Source of the DNA: Chloroflexota bacterium
Lineage (GTDB): Bacteria > Chloroflexota > Limnocylindria > Limnocylindrales > CSP1-4
DNA length: 5,883 bases
Assembly: GCA_016200745.1 (NCBI GenBank)
Contig: JACQEF010000338.1
Span: 1 to 5,883, forward strand
Direction: 5' to 3'
Shown here: piece after piece, positions 5,480 to 5,883 of the stretch
Numbering within the stretch: position 1 is the first letter of the stretch
Layout of the letters: each line of letters opens with the position of its first letter
Position numbers and translations under genes: made by a program
The notes under the pieces: generated by a model
The model's input: only the letters and a program-made list of their open reading frames with translations
Databases searched by the model: none
What the model was told of the DNA's origin: nothing

Positions 5480-5564
5480 GGCCAGCGGAATGCCATCCGC
5501 CTGAATGAAGACCGGTATCCGGATCCGACGGTGCGGCATCCACCCCGGCCCCGTCCCTTCCGCA

Positions 5565-5613
5565 CCATCCGCCGGCGCCTTCGTGACGGCGGGATTGTCG
5601 ACGCGCCGGATGG
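5565..5613. terminator. Imperfect hairpin between converging genes
   Basis: CCATCC (5565-5570) pairs with GGATGG (5608-5613), and GGCGC (5574-5578) with GCGCC (5603-5607) across a 3-base bulge. GAC/GTC (5585-5587 / near 5597) can extend the stem. It lies between the stop at 5479 and the opposing stop at 5617, where a bidirectional terminator would be expected. It lacks a T-run, so this is a positional inference. The rest of 5480-5564 shows only short GC-rich repeats such as CCGGTATCCGG. Confidence 0.35.
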
Positions 5614-5616
5614 ATG

Positions 5617-5883
5617 TCAGGTGGACCTCGGTGAGATGAGCGCGGCAAGCCCCAGCCGGATCCGATCGAACAGGATCCGCCCGCGCAGCTGGCTGTGCGC
5701 GGCCAGCATCGTCTCGCCGATCCCCGCGCTGGTGTGATCGCGTTCGCCGAGGCGATACCAGGCGACCAGGCGGACGCCCTCATCGACGCGTTCCCGGCGG
5801 ACGACGATCAGCCGGGCGCCGGGCCCGAGCGCCTCAACCAGGTCCGCCGAGATCTCGGCCAGGTACGCCGCGTCCGCGTCCGT
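5617..5883 (-). CDS. Unrecognised protein, C-terminal part (5' end outside window)
   Basis: An open frame enters at the right edge and runs 88 codons to a TGA at 5617-5619, with strongly G/C-biased third positions typical of a real gene here. The visible part is soluble-looking. It has an opening helix (YLAEISADLVEAL, 7-19), a beta-like pair (ARLIVVRRER, 23-32, and RLVAWYRLGER, 38-48), then helices around 56-68 (GETMLAAHSQLRG) and 69-83. The alternation suggests a small alpha/beta domain, but I do not recognise the family. It converges on the small membrane-protein gene and belongs to a transcription unit outside the window. Confidence 0.65.
   Translation of the reverse strand, partial: TDADAAYLAEISADLVEALGPGARLIVVRRERVDEGVRLVAWYRLGERDHTSAGIGETMLAAHSQLRGRILFDRIRLGLAALISPRST

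Noticed and set aside
4087..5568. Long minus-strand open frame (493 codons) antisense to the three membrane-protein genes
   Set aside because: The product is Asp/Arg/Gly-rich low-complexity sequence of the sort produced opposite GC-rich genes, and the plus-strand genes have families, membrane helices and ribosome-binding sites.
1..5883. tRNA, rRNA, CRISPR array, insertion sequence or prophage genes
   Set aside because: No tRNA-like cloverleaf, regularly spaced direct repeats, transposase or phage motifs were visible on either strand.

Overview
This is a GC-rich (roughly 70 %) bacterial chromosomal segment with tightly packed, high-GC3 genes. Ordinary Shine-Dalgarno starts occur beside one apparently leaderless start. 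No mobile element, RNA gene or CRISPR array is visible. The gene content (an OmpR-like regulator whose receiver domain carries a 'TVPF' motif, a YggT-like protein, a GlsB/YeaQ-type protein and an Imm5-like protein) is compatible with Chloroflexota or a high-GC actinobacterium. I lean to Chloroflexota, but this is a guess from composition and gene style.

Left block (1-2120, minus strand): a two-gene operon with a 4-base ATGA overlap. The first gene encodes a DUF1611/DgcN-type P-loop protein. The second encodes an enolase-superfamily racemase of the dipeptide-epimerase/DgcA type with all catalytic residues visible; it is open at the window's left edge. Together they match the DgcN-DgcA route of D-glutamate catabolism, in which D-Glu is N-acetylated and the acetylated amino acid is then racemised. 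The operon seems to be read from a leaderless promoter abutting the dgcN ATG.

Middle block (2121-4347): a stand-alone plus-strand Imm5-like protein (2305-2820) with no toxin beside it. It is followed by about 450 bases without a convincing gene that hold a strong 11-bp hairpin and a run of closely spaced palindromes. Next is a minus-strand OmpR/PhoB-type regulator (3275-4078) whose receiver domain lacks the conserved lysine and one acidic-pocket residue. A 15-bp palindrome occurs in nearly identical form on both sides of this regulator gene.

Right block (4348-5479, plus strand): three consecutive small membrane proteins (YggT-like, GlsB/YeaQ/YmgE-like, and an unrecognised single-pass protein), divergent from the regulator. 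The layout suggests an envelope or stress module that the regulator may control through the palindrome in the shared upstream region. A convergent minus-strand gene of unknown function enters from the right edge (5617-5883) and is separated from the membrane genes by a hairpin-containing gap.
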